Source: CAIWHR01 sp963734085
GTDB taxonomy: Bacteria > Pseudomonadota > Gammaproteobacteria > Burkholderiales > Casimicrobiaceae
Assembly: GCA_963734085.1 (NCBI GenBank)
Contig: CAVTFT010000021.1
Span: 62,001-126,000 of the forward strand
DNA length: 64,000 nucleotides
Direction of reading: 5' to 3'
Shown here in pieces: positions 1 to 8,046 of this stretch (positions are counted from its first letter, which is position 1; the number at the start of each line of letters is the position of its first letter). Under the pieces are notes generated by a model. It was not told the DNA's origin. It made no database searches and worked only from the letters and a program-made list of their open reading frames with translations. The position numbers and the translations under genes are program-made.

Positions 1-59
1 GTCGCGAGCCGCCGGGTGAGGAAAGTCGACATGACGGCTGAGCTTGCTACGTGGGCATC

Positions 60-134
60 AAATCCGTCGTCCCCGCGGGGACCCGGCATCGTTTGACGAA
101 AGACACCGGATTCCCGCCGTCGCGGGAATGACGA
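60..134. repeat. Paired intergenic palindromes (GTCCCCGCGGGGAC and ATTCCCGC-N4-GCGGGAAT)
   Basis: Two short palindromes lie just past the 3' end of the peptide-binding-protein gene: a perfect 14-base one at 69-82 and an 8-base inverted repeat with a 4-base loop at 110-129, followed by GAC. The same pair, in the same order, recurs at 38152-38255, and a half copy lies near 13603. This looks like a dispersed intergenic repeat of the kind common in beta- and gammaproteobacteria. Positions 1-59 show no gene. Confidence 0.6.
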
Positions 135-139
135 TCACG

Positions 140-1660
140 TCAGTTGAACTTCAGTCCCTGCACGCGAACCAGGCCGTCGGGCATGGTCCGAAACCCCGAA
201 AGCCGCGCTGTGTAGGCCCAGAGCCAGTGCCGGTGGTAGAGGTAGATGTCCGGCCGATCCTTGAGCACGATCGCGGCGATCTGCTCGTACGCCTTGCGCC
301 GCTCGGCGGGGTCGAGGGCGGCGCGCGACCGGTTCAAGAGATCGTCCACTTCCTGTTTGCAATAACCGGAATAGTTGAGCGGCTGCTTGCACGCATCGAA
401 ACTGTAGATGTTGCCGTCGGGATCCGCGCGCCCGCTCCAGGCGAGCACGTACGCTTCATACTGGCCCTTGTCGGCAAGATCGAGCGAGGTCGCGAACTCG
501 GTCGACTGGATCTTCACGTCGAACCCGGCTTCCTTGACCATCGCCTGCACGACCTGCGCGATCTTCTGTGGCTCGGTCGTCGTCGGCGTCATCAGCGTCA
601 CCGTCGGGTTCGGGACGCCGGCTTCCTGCAGCAGCGCTTTCGCCCGCGCGACGTCGCGCTTCGGGATCGGCATGTTCTTCGCGTAAAACGGATTCGTCGG
701 CGCGACCCACTGGTTGCCGACGGCCGCCTCGCCTTCCATCACGACCTGGACAATGCCTTCGCGGTCGAGGGCGAGCTCAAAGGCTTCGCGCACGCGCGCG
801 TCCTTGCCCAGCGGATTCTTTTGCGCGAGATCGCTCTTGCCGACGTTAAGCGTAATTCCCTGGTAGCCGATCTCGGTGATCTTCGAGATCTTGAAGCGGG
901 GGTCGATCTTCAGCGCCGGCACGTCGGAGGGCAACACCCGCTCGATGAAGTCGAGCTGGCCGGACTTGAGATTCGCGAGCCGAACCGTCGAGTCGACGAT
1001 CGGCAGGTAGACAATTTTATCGAGATAGATGTCACCCTTGTTCCAGTAACCCGTATAACGCTCCAGCACGATGCGATCCTGCGCGACGCGCTCGACGAAA
1101 CGGAACGGGCCGGAGCATACCGGGTGGGCGCCGAACTTGTCGCCGGCGGCCTGCGCCGCCTTGGGCGAAACCATCATTCCCGCGCGATCGGCGAGCGCGG
1201 CCAACAGCGGCGCGAACGGCGCCGACAGGTTGAGGCGCACCGTCATCGGATCGACGACGTCGACGCTCGCGACCGGTGCGAGCTCGCCGCGGCGGTTGCT
1301 GCCCGTCATCGTCTTGTGCCGCTCGATGTTGTACTTGACCGCGGAGGCGTCGAGCTTCTCGCCGTCATGGAACGTGACGCCGGGGCGCACCTTGATCGTC
1401 AGCGCCTTGTGGTCCGGCGCCCATTCGTAGGCGACGGCGAGCTGCGGCACGATATTGAGCTTCTCGTCGATGTCGAACAGCTTGTCGCACAGCGCCGCGA
1501 AGACGATGCGGCCGACGAACGTGCGCGCGAGCGTCGGGTCGAGCACATCCGGGTCTTCGGCGAGGCCGAAACGCAACGTCTGGGCTGTGACTCCGCCGGC
1601 AAGCACCGCCGCCAACGCGAGCGCCGCGCTCAACCGGGCCGTGAACGCGATGATGGTCAT
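140..1660 (-). CDS. Peptide/nickel-type ABC transporter substrate-binding protein (family 5)
   Basis: A 506-residue periplasmic solute-binding protein of the DppA/OppA family (SBP_bac_5). Residues 1-26 form a signal peptide ending in VTA before Q27; no lipobox cysteine is present, so it should be a soluble periplasmic protein. The mature start (TLRFGLAEDPDVLDPTLA) is typical of the family, which binds oligopeptides, glutathione, opines or similar ligands and passes them to the membrane permease. The start is supported by a GGAGGAGG ribosome site seven bases upstream. It lies 94 bases downstream of, and on the same strand as, two matching ATPase genes. The two permeases normally found in such systems are not seen and may lie beyond the left edge. 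The ligand cannot be told from the sequence. Confidence 0.9.
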   Translation of the reverse strand: MTIIAFTARLSAALALAAVLAGGVTAQTLRFGLAEDPDVLDPTLARTFVGRIVFAALCDKLFDIDEKLNIVPQLAVAYEWAPDHKALTIKVRPGVTFHDGEKLDASAVKYNIERHKTMTGSNRRGELAPVASVDVVDPMTVRLNLSAPFAPLLAALADRAGMMVSPKAAQAAGDKFGAHPVCSGPFRFVERVAQDRIVLERYTGYWNKGDIYLDKIVYLPIVDSTVRLANLKSGQLDFIERVLPSDVPALKIDPRFKISKITEIGYQGITLNVGKSDLAQKNPLGKDARVREAFELALDREGIVQVVMEGEAAVGNQWVAPTNPFYAKNMPIPKRDVARAKALLQEAGVPNPTVTLMTPTTTEPQKIAQVVQAMVKEAGFDVKIQSTEFATSLDLADKGQYEAYVLAWSGRADPDGNIYSFDACKQPLNYSGYCKQEVDDLLNRSRAALDPAERRKAYEQIAAIVLKDRPDIYLYHRHWLWAYTARLSGFRTMPDGLVRVQGLKFN

Positions 1661-1754
1661 GTCGATTCCTCCTCCGCGAATGTTCCAATCGGTCGGCGCG
1701 GCGCCTCGTCGTGATCCGAATCAGCATAGCACGCGTGGACAGGCGTCCGCCGCC

Positions 1755-2828
1755 CTACGCTGCGGCACTGCGAAACGCTGCCTGCAACGCTTCGAGCCGG
1801 TGATTCGGTGCCGCCGCCGCGGTGCCGGCAAGGATCGCTCCGCCCGGCGCGATCTCGCGCCAGAAATGGCACGCGACCGCGTGCCCCTCGCTCGCGACGA
1901 GCGGCGGCTCCTCCTCGGCGCAGCGCGACTGCGCATGCGGACAGCGTGTGCGGAAACGGCACCCCGAAGGTGGATCGGCCGGGTTCGGAACGTCGCCCGA
2001 AAGCAGGATCCGGCGCCGTTTCATCGTCGGCTCGGGCACCGGGATCGACGACAGCAGCGCCTGCGTGTACGGGTGCCGCGGCGAGGCGAAGAGCGCACGC
2101 TTGTCCGCGTGCTCGACGATCTTGCCCAGGTACATCACCGCGATTCGTGCGGCGATGTACTTGACCACGGCGAGATCGTGCGCGATGAAGATGTAGGCAA
2201 GTCCGAGCCGCTGCTGCAGGTCGCGCAGCAGGTTGACGACCTGCGCCTGGATCGAGACGTCGAGCGCCGATACCGGCTCGTCGCAGACGATGAGGCGCGG
2301 CTCGACGGCGAGCGCGCGTGCAATGCCGATGCGCTGGCGCTGGCCGCCGGAGAATTCGTGCGGATAGCGACGCCGATGCTCCGGTGCGAGACCCACCAGA
2401 CGCAGGATCTCCACCACGCGCTGGGCGTGCGCACCCGCGGCGAGCCCGTGCAGCGCGAGCGGCTCGGCGAGCGTCTGCCCGACGGTCATCCGCGGATTGA
2501 GTGACGCGAACGGGTCCTGGAAGATGATCTGCATGGCACGCCGCTGCGCGCGCATCGCCGTCTCGGGCAACGCGTAGATGTCTTCGCCGTCGAAGTACGC
2601 GTTGCCCGCGGTCGGCTCAAGCAGGCGCAACACCAGCCGGCCCGTCGTCGACTTGCCGCAGCCGGACTCGCCGACGAGCGCCAGCGTCTCGCCGACCGCG
2701 ACGTCGAAGCTCACCCCGTCGACCGCGCGCACCGCGCCCGCCGCGCGCGCGAAGAGACCACGCCGCACGGGAAAGTGCTTGACGAGCCCCAGGACGCGCA
2801 GCAGCGGCATCGCCGTTCCTGCCATCAT
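1755..2828 (-). CDS. Oligopeptide/dipeptide ABC transporter ATP-binding protein (OppF/DppF type)
   Basis: A 357-residue ATPase that energises a peptide-type importer at the inner face of the membrane. Visible: Walker A GESGCGKST near residues 53-61, Q-loop FQDPFASLNPRM, signature FSGGQRQR, Walker B LIVCDEP, and the cysteine-containing C-terminal extension (GCRFRTRCP) typical of OppD/OppF. The start is the ATG that overlaps the stop of the preceding ATPase gene (ATGA), implying translational coupling. The frame is open for another 159 codons upstream, but that part is a shadow of the oppD-like gene and has no similarity. It works as the second half of the ATPase pair. Confidence 0.93.
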   Translation of the reverse strand: MMAGTAMPLLRVLGLVKHFPVRRGLFARAAGAVRAVDGVSFDVAVGETLALVGESGCGKSTTGRLVLRLLEPTAGNAYFDGEDIYALPETAMRAQRRAMQIIFQDPFASLNPRMTVGQTLAEPLALHGLAAGAHAQRVVEILRLVGLAPEHRRRYPHEFSGGQRQRIGIARALAVEPRLIVCDEPVSALDVSIQAQVVNLLRDLQQRLGLAYIFIAHDLAVVKYIAARIAVMYLGKIVEHADKRALFASPRHPYTQALLSSIPVPEPTMKRRRILLSGDVPNPADPPSGCRFRTRCPHAQSRCAEEEPPLVASEGHAVACHFWREIAPGGAILAGTAAAAPNHRLEALQAAFRSAAA

Positions 2829-3817
2829 GCCGCGCCTGCCATCGTGACCTCGAGCGGCGCGCGCCAGCACGCGGCGTCGTGATTCCCGCGCACGGCAACG
2901 AGCGGCGGCTCGTCGCGCCGGCAGCGTTCGATCACGAACGGGCACCGGGGATGGAAGCGGCAGCCGGTCACCGGCGTCGACGGGTTCGGAACCTGCCCTT
3001 CGATTGCAGCCAGGCGTTCCTGTTCGAGATGCAATTGCGGAATCGAGCCCAGCAGACCGATCGTGTACGGATGCTGCGGATCCGCGAACAGCGCCGCCAC
3101 GGGCGCCCGCTCGACGATTCGTCCCGAGTACATCACGATCACCTCGTCGGCAACTTCCGCGATTACGCCGAGGTCGTGCGTGATGAGGATCACCGCGGTG
3201 CCGGTCTCCTCGCGCAGCGTGCGCATCAGGTCGAGGATCTGCGCCTGGATCGTCACGTCGAGCGCCGTCGTCGGCTCGTCGGCGATCAGGAGCTTCGGCC
3301 CGCACGCGAGCGCCATCGCGATCATCACCCGCTGCCGCATGCCGCCCGAGAGCCGGTGCGGAAAATCGTGCCGGCGCTCCTCAGGCGACGGGATGCGCAC
3401 GCGGCGGAGCATCGCGAGCGCAAGCTCCGCCGCCTCACCCTGCGTAACCTTGCGGTGGCGGAGGATCACTTCGGCGATCTGGTCGCCCACGGTGAAGGCC
3501 GGATTGAGCGAGGTCATCGGCTCCTGGAAGATCATCGAGATCCGGTTGCCGCGCAACTCGCGCATCCCCGCTTGCGAAAGCTTCAGCAGATCGACGCCCT
3601 CGAAGACAACCTCGCCGCTCACGATGCGTCCGGGCGGCTGTGGGACGAGCCCCATGATCGACAGCGCGGTGACGCTCTTCCCGCATCCGGATTCGCCGAC
3701 TATGCCGAGCGTGCGTCCGGCATCGACGCTGAAGCTGACGCCGTCGACGGCAAAAAACTCGCGACCCTCGATCGTGAAACAGGTCCTGAGCTCTCGAACC
3801 TCGAGGAGGGCATTCAT
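2825..3817 (-). CDS. Oligopeptide/dipeptide ABC transporter ATP-binding protein (OppD/DppD type)
   Basis: A 330-residue ATPase, partner of the gene that overlaps its 3' end by four bases. Walker A GESGCGKS lies near residue 40, Q-loop FQEPMTSLNPAF in the middle, signature LSGGMRQR, Walker B LLIADEP with the D-loop TALDVT, and the C-terminal GCRFHPRCPF segment of the oligopeptide family. It follows the DUF1028 gene by ten bases, so DUF1028, this gene, the OppF-like gene and the binding protein form one minus-strand operon. The DppBC-type permease genes are missing between them. Confidence 0.93.
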   Translation of the reverse strand: MNALLEVRELRTCFTIEGREFFAVDGVSFSVDAGRTLGIVGESGCGKSVTALSIMGLVPQPPGRIVSGEVVFEGVDLLKLSQAGMRELRGNRISMIFQEPMTSLNPAFTVGDQIAEVILRHRKVTQGEAAELALAMLRRVRIPSPEERRHDFPHRLSGGMRQRVMIAMALACGPKLLIADEPTTALDVTIQAQILDLMRTLREETGTAVILITHDLGVIAEVADEVIVMYSGRIVERAPVAALFADPQHPYTIGLLGSIPQLHLEQERLAAIEGQVPNPSTPVTGCRFHPRCPFVIERCRRDEPPLVAVRGNHDAACWRAPLEVTMAGAA

Positions 3818-3827
3818 TGCGCGGCCA

Positions 3828-4556
3828 TCACGGGGCCTTCGCGGCGCCGCGGCCGCGCTCGACCTGGAAGCGCGCGATTTCGTCCTCGATCACGGCGCGA
3901 TCGGCGATGCCGGCCGGCCGCGCGCGGCTGGGCAGACAGGCGACGAACGGCTGGAAGCGCTCGAGGCTCTTGTCGTAGAGCCGGCGCAGCTCGCGCAACG
4001 GCTCCTCGTGATCGTCGACGCGCAGATCGAGGAACGGATAATCCTCGGTCGTGCAGATCAGCAAAGCCGCAGCTTGCTTGCCACGCTTGTCGCCGCCCGC
4101 CGCCTCGCCCGCGTCCAGCGCCGCGAGCAGCCGCTCGGCAAACGGCAACGCGGCCGCCCGCTCGTACCCCGCGGCCGTAGCTGACAACACCTGCGGCCCG
4201 GCGAGCATGTTGCCCGCAATCGAATAGTTGTCGCCCGCGAGATCGCCGCACCAGTCGATGCACGCCGCACCGGTGTACGCGGCGATCCGCCCGCGGGCAT
4301 CGATCATGTGCAGTTGGCGGTGGTCGCGGCCGGCGTCGGCGCTAGTCAGCATGCGGACGACCTCGGCCGGCGGCGTGCCTTGCGCGAGCAGTCCCATCGC
4401 CGCTCCCGCGTAAAGAGGATTCACCAACGCCTGCGTCGAAAGCGCCCCGACGCCGCTCTTCACATGCGGGCACAGCACGCCGACGCCGAAAAAGCGGCTC
4501 GCGATCGCGATGCCGAAAGCACCGCTTGCATCGCGGGTCAGGATCGACCAGGTCAT
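3828..4556 (-). CDS. DUF1028 family protein (predicted Ntn-hydrolase fold)
   Basis: A 242-residue protein starting MTWSILTRD, followed by GAFGIAIASRFFGVG and GVGALSTQALVNP, which mark the DUF1028 family. Members are thought to have an N-terminal-nucleophile hydrolase fold, but their substrates are unknown. An in-frame upstream extension to 4652 is Arg-rich and unlike the family, so the ATG at 4556 is preferred. It is the first gene of a probable operon with two peptide-transporter ATPases, ten bases before the first of them. This fits a role in processing an imported amide or peptide (inference). No signal peptide is evident. Confidence 0.85.
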   Translation of the reverse strand: MTWSILTRDASGAFGIAIASRFFGVGVLCPHVKSGVGALSTQALVNPLYAGAAMGLLAQGTPPAEVVRMLTSADAGRDHRQLHMIDARGRIAAYTGAACIDWCGDLAGDNYSIAGNMLAGPQVLSATAAGYERAAALPFAERLLAALDAGEAAGGDKRGKQAAALLICTTEDYPFLDLRVDDHEEPLRELRRLYDKSLERFQPFVACLPSRARPAGIADRAVIEDEIARFQVERGRGAAKAP

Positions 4557-4710
4557 CGGCCGGTGTATGCGCAGCGAGAGAGACGCGGAAAGATCATGGG
4601 CCTTTTGCCGGCGCGCACCGCGCGGACGCGATCCCGGCGTCGCCGGCAGCACGATTCAAGCATGCGCCGCGCGCGTGGCGCAAGCCTACCCTCGTGGCCG
4701 GCGCTCGCCG

Positions 4711-6225
4711 TCACACGTTAAGCTGGACCGGTGCCAGATACTGCTGACGATAGGCTTCGAACGGAACGGTATCCGCTTCCTCGATCTCGCGCTGCTTCTC
4801 CCGTGATTCTTCGGCGAGGCGGGCAAAGCGGTCACCGACGTCCGCTTCGAGCGGCAGCCCGGCGATAGCGTCGCGATGTCTCCGCGATTGCGCCAGCGCG
4901 AAGCGGACGTACGAGTTGTCGTGCTCCCGCGCCATCGCCTGCAGCACGCGCGCCGACGGCGTTCGCGCCGGATCGTCCAGGGCAGCTACAGCGGCGGCGA
5001 GCGCCGCGCGGTGGGCCTCCGTCGAGTTCGCCGCATCGAGCGCCGCGGCGATCGCCTCGCATTCGCCCAGGACTTCGCGTCCCCAATCCGCCACCGCAAT
5101 GTCCTGCCCGCCGCGCGTGAGATTGAGGCCCGGCTCGCGGCCGCGCGAGGCGACGCGCTGCTTGTTGCCGAGAATCTCGGCGAGCTCCTGCGGGTTGTCG
5201 GGCGTGGAGTCGCAAACGAGGCAATGCAGCAGGAAGACGTCAAGGAAATGCATTGTGTCCGCAACGATGCCCACCGGCCGAAAGGGATCGAGGTCCATGA
5301 GCCGAACTTCGACGTACTCGACCCCGCGTTCGCGCAACGCGTGCAACGGCCGCTCACCGCGCCGGATGACCCGCTTCGGCCGAATCGTGCCGTAGAACTC
5401 GTTTTCCATCTGCAGCAGACTCGTCGCGAGCTGCCGATACTCGGCGCCGTCGCGGACACCGATCGCCTCGTAGGGCGGATAGGGCGTGGTCAGCGCCGCT
5501 TCGAGCGACGTTGCGTAGCTCTCGAGGCTGTTGTAGCTCACGGCGAGCGACGATTGCGCGTCACTCGTGTAGCCGAGCCGTCCCATCCGCAACGATGTCG
5601 CGTAGGGAAGGTAGAGCGTGTCCTTGCTCAACCGCTCGAGCTCGTGGGCACGGCCGGCGATGAAGCTCTGACACACCGCCGGCGAGGCGCCGAACAGGTA
5701 GAGCAGCAGCCACGAATTGCGACGAAAGTTGCGGATCAGCCCGAAATACGCGTCATTTGAAAGATGATCCGGGAGCGAGAAGTTGTAGTGGATGCCGCAA
5801 ATCGTCTGCATGCGCCGGCCATAGCGGTGCGCCAGACCCATCCGGTAGACGCTCTTCGCACGGCCGACGTTGGAGCTGCCGTAGCGGCCGAGGGGAATCG
5901 CGTCCTCGGCCGGTAATCCGCACGGCATGCTCGCGCACCACAGCAGCTCGTCGCCAATGGCGCGATAGACGACCTGATGGATCTCGGTCAGCTCCCGCAC
6001 GCACGCATCGGCGCTTGCATGCACGCCGGTAATGAGCTCGAGCTGTGATTCGCTGAAATCGGTCGTAATTCGAGGATGCGTGAGCGCAGAGCCGAGCGGT
6101 GACGGATGCGGCGTCGTCGCGAGGCTTCCATCCGGACGCACACGGAGACTCTCCTTCTCGACGCCGCGCCGCAGGCCCGCCAGAACATCGCGCGACAGCG
6201 CGGCGAGACGCTTCGGCTCAAACAC
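4711..6225 (-). CDS. gshA: Glutamate-cysteine ligase (gamma-glutamylcysteine synthetase)
   Basis: A 504-residue enzyme that joins L-glutamate to L-cysteine with ATP, the first and usually limiting step of glutathione synthesis in the cytosol. The sequence GVEKESLRV near the N terminus, TTDFSESQLELIT and CGIHYNFSLPD are hallmarks of the proteobacterial (E. coli-type, Glu_cys_ligase) family, and the length is close to the 518 residues of the E. coli enzyme. It is transcribed on the minus strand, 154 bases upstream of the DUF1028 gene and divergent from the alpha/beta hydrolase gene across a 206-base gap. gshB is not next to it. Confidence 0.95.
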   Translation of the reverse strand: MFEPKRLAALSRDVLAGLRRGVEKESLRVRPDGSLATTPHPSPLGSALTHPRITTDFSESQLELITGVHASADACVRELTEIHQVVYRAIGDELLWCASMPCGLPAEDAIPLGRYGSSNVGRAKSVYRMGLAHRYGRRMQTICGIHYNFSLPDHLSNDAYFGLIRNFRRNSWLLLYLFGASPAVCQSFIAGRAHELERLSKDTLYLPYATSLRMGRLGYTSDAQSSLAVSYNSLESYATSLEAALTTPYPPYEAIGVRDGAEYRQLATSLLQMENEFYGTIRPKRVIRRGERPLHALRERGVEYVEVRLMDLDPFRPVGIVADTMHFLDVFLLHCLVCDSTPDNPQELAEILGNKQRVASRGREPGLNLTRGGQDIAVADWGREVLGECEAIAAALDAANSTEAHRAALAAAVAALDDPARTPSARVLQAMAREHDNSYVRFALAQSRRHRDAIAGLPLEADVGDRFARLAEESREKQREIEEADTVPFEAYRQQYLAPVQLNV

Positions 6226-6419
6226 GGCACACCCGGTCTTCTTCGGCGTTGCCCGCGCGAGACATTGGCGTCGGCGACGGCACGGCGCGCACCGCGCAGC
6301 GGGCGTCGACCCCGAGTGCGTTCGTATTGTTGGCGCAAGACATTGGAATTCCAGGGTCGTGGCGGACGCGCATTGTATAACGGGGGCGACCCACTCCCGT
6401 TCGATGCGCTCGCGGCGCC

Positions 6420-6425
6420 TATAAT
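6420..6425 (+). promoter_or_regulatory. TATAAT -10 box placed for a leaderless transcript
   Basis: A perfect TATAAT lies six bases before the ATG at 6432, so transcription would be expected to start at or within a base of the start codon. No good -35 hexamer is seen 16-18 bases upstream. No Shine-Dalgarno sequence precedes the ATG, which agrees with leaderless translation. Confidence 0.4.
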
Positions 6426-6431
6426 CGCGCG

Positions 6432-7253
6432 ATGGCCGGGGAATCGCCGCGACGGCGGCACAGGCTCATGGAATGGCTCATCGTCATCGCCGCAATCGCG
6501 ATCGGCGTTCCCGCCGCGGCGTGGCTCGCCCAGGACCGCCTGATCTTCTACCCGCAACCGGTGACGGCTGCCGCAACGCTGCCAGCGCACGCTCGCTCGT
6601 TCGCCGTAACGGCCGCTGACGGCACAAAGCTCCACGGCTGGATCGCGGAAGGCAACACGATCCCGGCGCCGGTGATCCTCTATTACGGCGGGAACGCCGA
6701 GGAAGTCTCGTCGACGCTCGCCGATCCGCGCTGGCCGCGCGAGTGGACGATCGTCGCGGTCAACTACCGCGGTTACGGCGCGAGCGAGGGGACACCGGGC
6801 GAGCGCGAGCTCAAGGCCGATGCACTCGCGATCTACGATGCGCTCGCCGCGCGCGAGCGGATCGACGCGAATCGCATCGTGACGTTCGGACGCAGTCTCG
6901 GAACCGCCATTGCCGTGCACGTCGCCGCCCGCCGCCCCGTCGCCGGCGTGGTGCTCGTATCGCCGTACGACAGTCTCGCGGCAATCGGCAATCACCACTA
7001 TCCGTGGCTGCCGGTGTCGCTGCTCCTGCGCCACCGCTTCGAGACGCTTTCCGACGCCGGCCGCAATCGAATGTCGTTGCTCGCGATCGTCGCCGACGCC
7101 GACGCGATCATTCCGGTAGAGCGGTCGCGCGCACTTTATGATGCGTGGGCAGGGCCGAAGCGCTGGCAGGTCGTGCCACGGACCGACCACAATACGCTGG
7201 CGGCGACCGGCGATTTCTGGGAGGGTGTCGCGCAGTTCCTGGCGCAGCGTTGA
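6432..7253 (+). CDS. Alpha/beta hydrolase, membrane-anchored (YfhR/Bem46-like)
   Basis: A 273-residue hydrolase with a single N-terminal hydrophobic helix (about residues 14-33), then an alpha/beta-hydrolase fold. The nucleophile elbow is GRSLG with Ser155. Asp222 or Asp224 in the VADADAIIP segment and His253 in RTDHNTL complete a likely triad, and YYGGNAEE is the oxyanion-hole region. The layout matches the Bem46/YfhR group of serine hydrolases, whose physiological substrates are mostly unknown. Translation may begin at 6432 on a leaderless message or at the ATG at 6468. It is divergent from gshA, and an SRPBCC gene follows 114 bases downstream. Confidence 0.85.
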   Translation: MAGESPRRRHRLMEWLIVIAAIAIGVPAAAWLAQDRLIFYPQPVTAAATLPAHARSFAVTAADGTKLHGWIAEGNTIPAPVILYYGGNAEEVSSTLADPRWPREWTIVAVNYRGYGASEGTPGERELKADALAIYDALAARERIDANRIVTFGRSLGTAIAVHVAARRPVAGVVLVSPYDSLAAIGNHHYPWLPVSLLLRHRFETLSDAGRNRMSLLAIVADADAIIPVERSRALYDAWAGPKRWQVVPRTDHNTLAATGDFWEGVAQFLAQR

Positions 7254-7367
7254 GCAGTTTCGATGGCGCTCGCCGGATCCGGTCCCATCGCCAATTCCAA
7301 AACGGTTCCGGACGTGGTAGGTTTACCGACCTGTCGGCAGGACAGGCCGAAATGCGGAGGCAAAGCG

Positions 7368-7985
7368 ATGCCGAAGTCCGTCCTCGAAATCGTCGTTGCA
7401 ATCGCCATCGCCGCCTCTCCACTGCTTGCCTCGTCTGCGCCTGGCACCGGCAACGACATCGTCGTCCATGCGACGAAGGATGGCGCGGCATTCACCGTCG
7501 AGACCGAGCTCACCGTCGCGGCGAGCATCGACGAAGTCTGGGACGTCATCACCGACTTCGACCGGATGGCACAGATCGTCACGGCCATCGACGCGAGCCG
7601 GATCGTCAGCCGCGACGGCGACGTGATCCAGGTCGCGCAGAAGAGTCACGCGAGCGCAGGACTGGTGCGGCTGTCGACGGAGAGTCTGCGCGAGGTCAAG
7701 CTCACCCCGAATCGCGAGATGCATTCGCGGCTCCTCAAAGGCGATCTCAAGTCGTCCGAATTCACGACTCGCATCAGCGACCAAGGCGGCGGCATCACGA
7801 AGCTCACCGTGCAAGGCAAATTCGTGGCCGGCGGTCTGACAGCGGGCGTGATCAGCCCCGAATCGGTCGAGATGCAGACCAAGCGGCAGTATCAGGAGCT
7901 GCGCGACGAGATTCTTCGGCGGAAAGCCAACGAGCCGCCCCCTCCCTGCCTGATTGCGAAGACGTGCCCGCAAAGCCCCGGTTGA
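7368..7985 (+). CDS. SRPBCC (START/polyketide cyclase-like) family secreted protein
   Basis: A 205-residue protein with a short signal peptide (about residues 1-24, ending LASSA) and an SRPBCC fold: VAASIDEVWDVITDFDRM is the typical first strand, helix and strand, and the C-terminal helix SVEMQTKRQYQELRDEI closes the ligand pocket. Such domains bind hydrophobic ligands; no enzymatic residues can be named. The ATG at 7368 is preferred over an upstream in-frame ATG at 7263 because a GGAGG site lies eight bases before it and a signal peptide follows. The export signal is unusual for this fold and suggests a lipid- or envelope-related job (inference). Confidence 0.8.
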   Translation: MPKSVLEIVVAIAIAASPLLASSAPGTGNDIVVHATKDGAAFTVETELTVAASIDEVWDVITDFDRMAQIVTAIDASRIVSRDGDVIQVAQKSHASAGLVRLSTESLREVKLTPNREMHSRLLKGDLKSSEFTTRISDQGGGITKLTVQGKFVAGGLTAGVISPESVEMQTKRQYQELRDEILRRKANEPPPPCLIAKTCPQSPG

Positions 7986-8046
7986 TCCCTCGCTCGATTT
8001 GTAGCGGCATGCCTGGCAGGACGGCACCAGGTTGCGGATTGACAGC

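Noticed and set aside
2828..3305. N-terminal extension of 159 codons on the OppF-like ATPase
   Set aside because: It overlaps the OppD-like gene in another frame and is Arg-rich nonsense; the ATGA overlap marks the real start.
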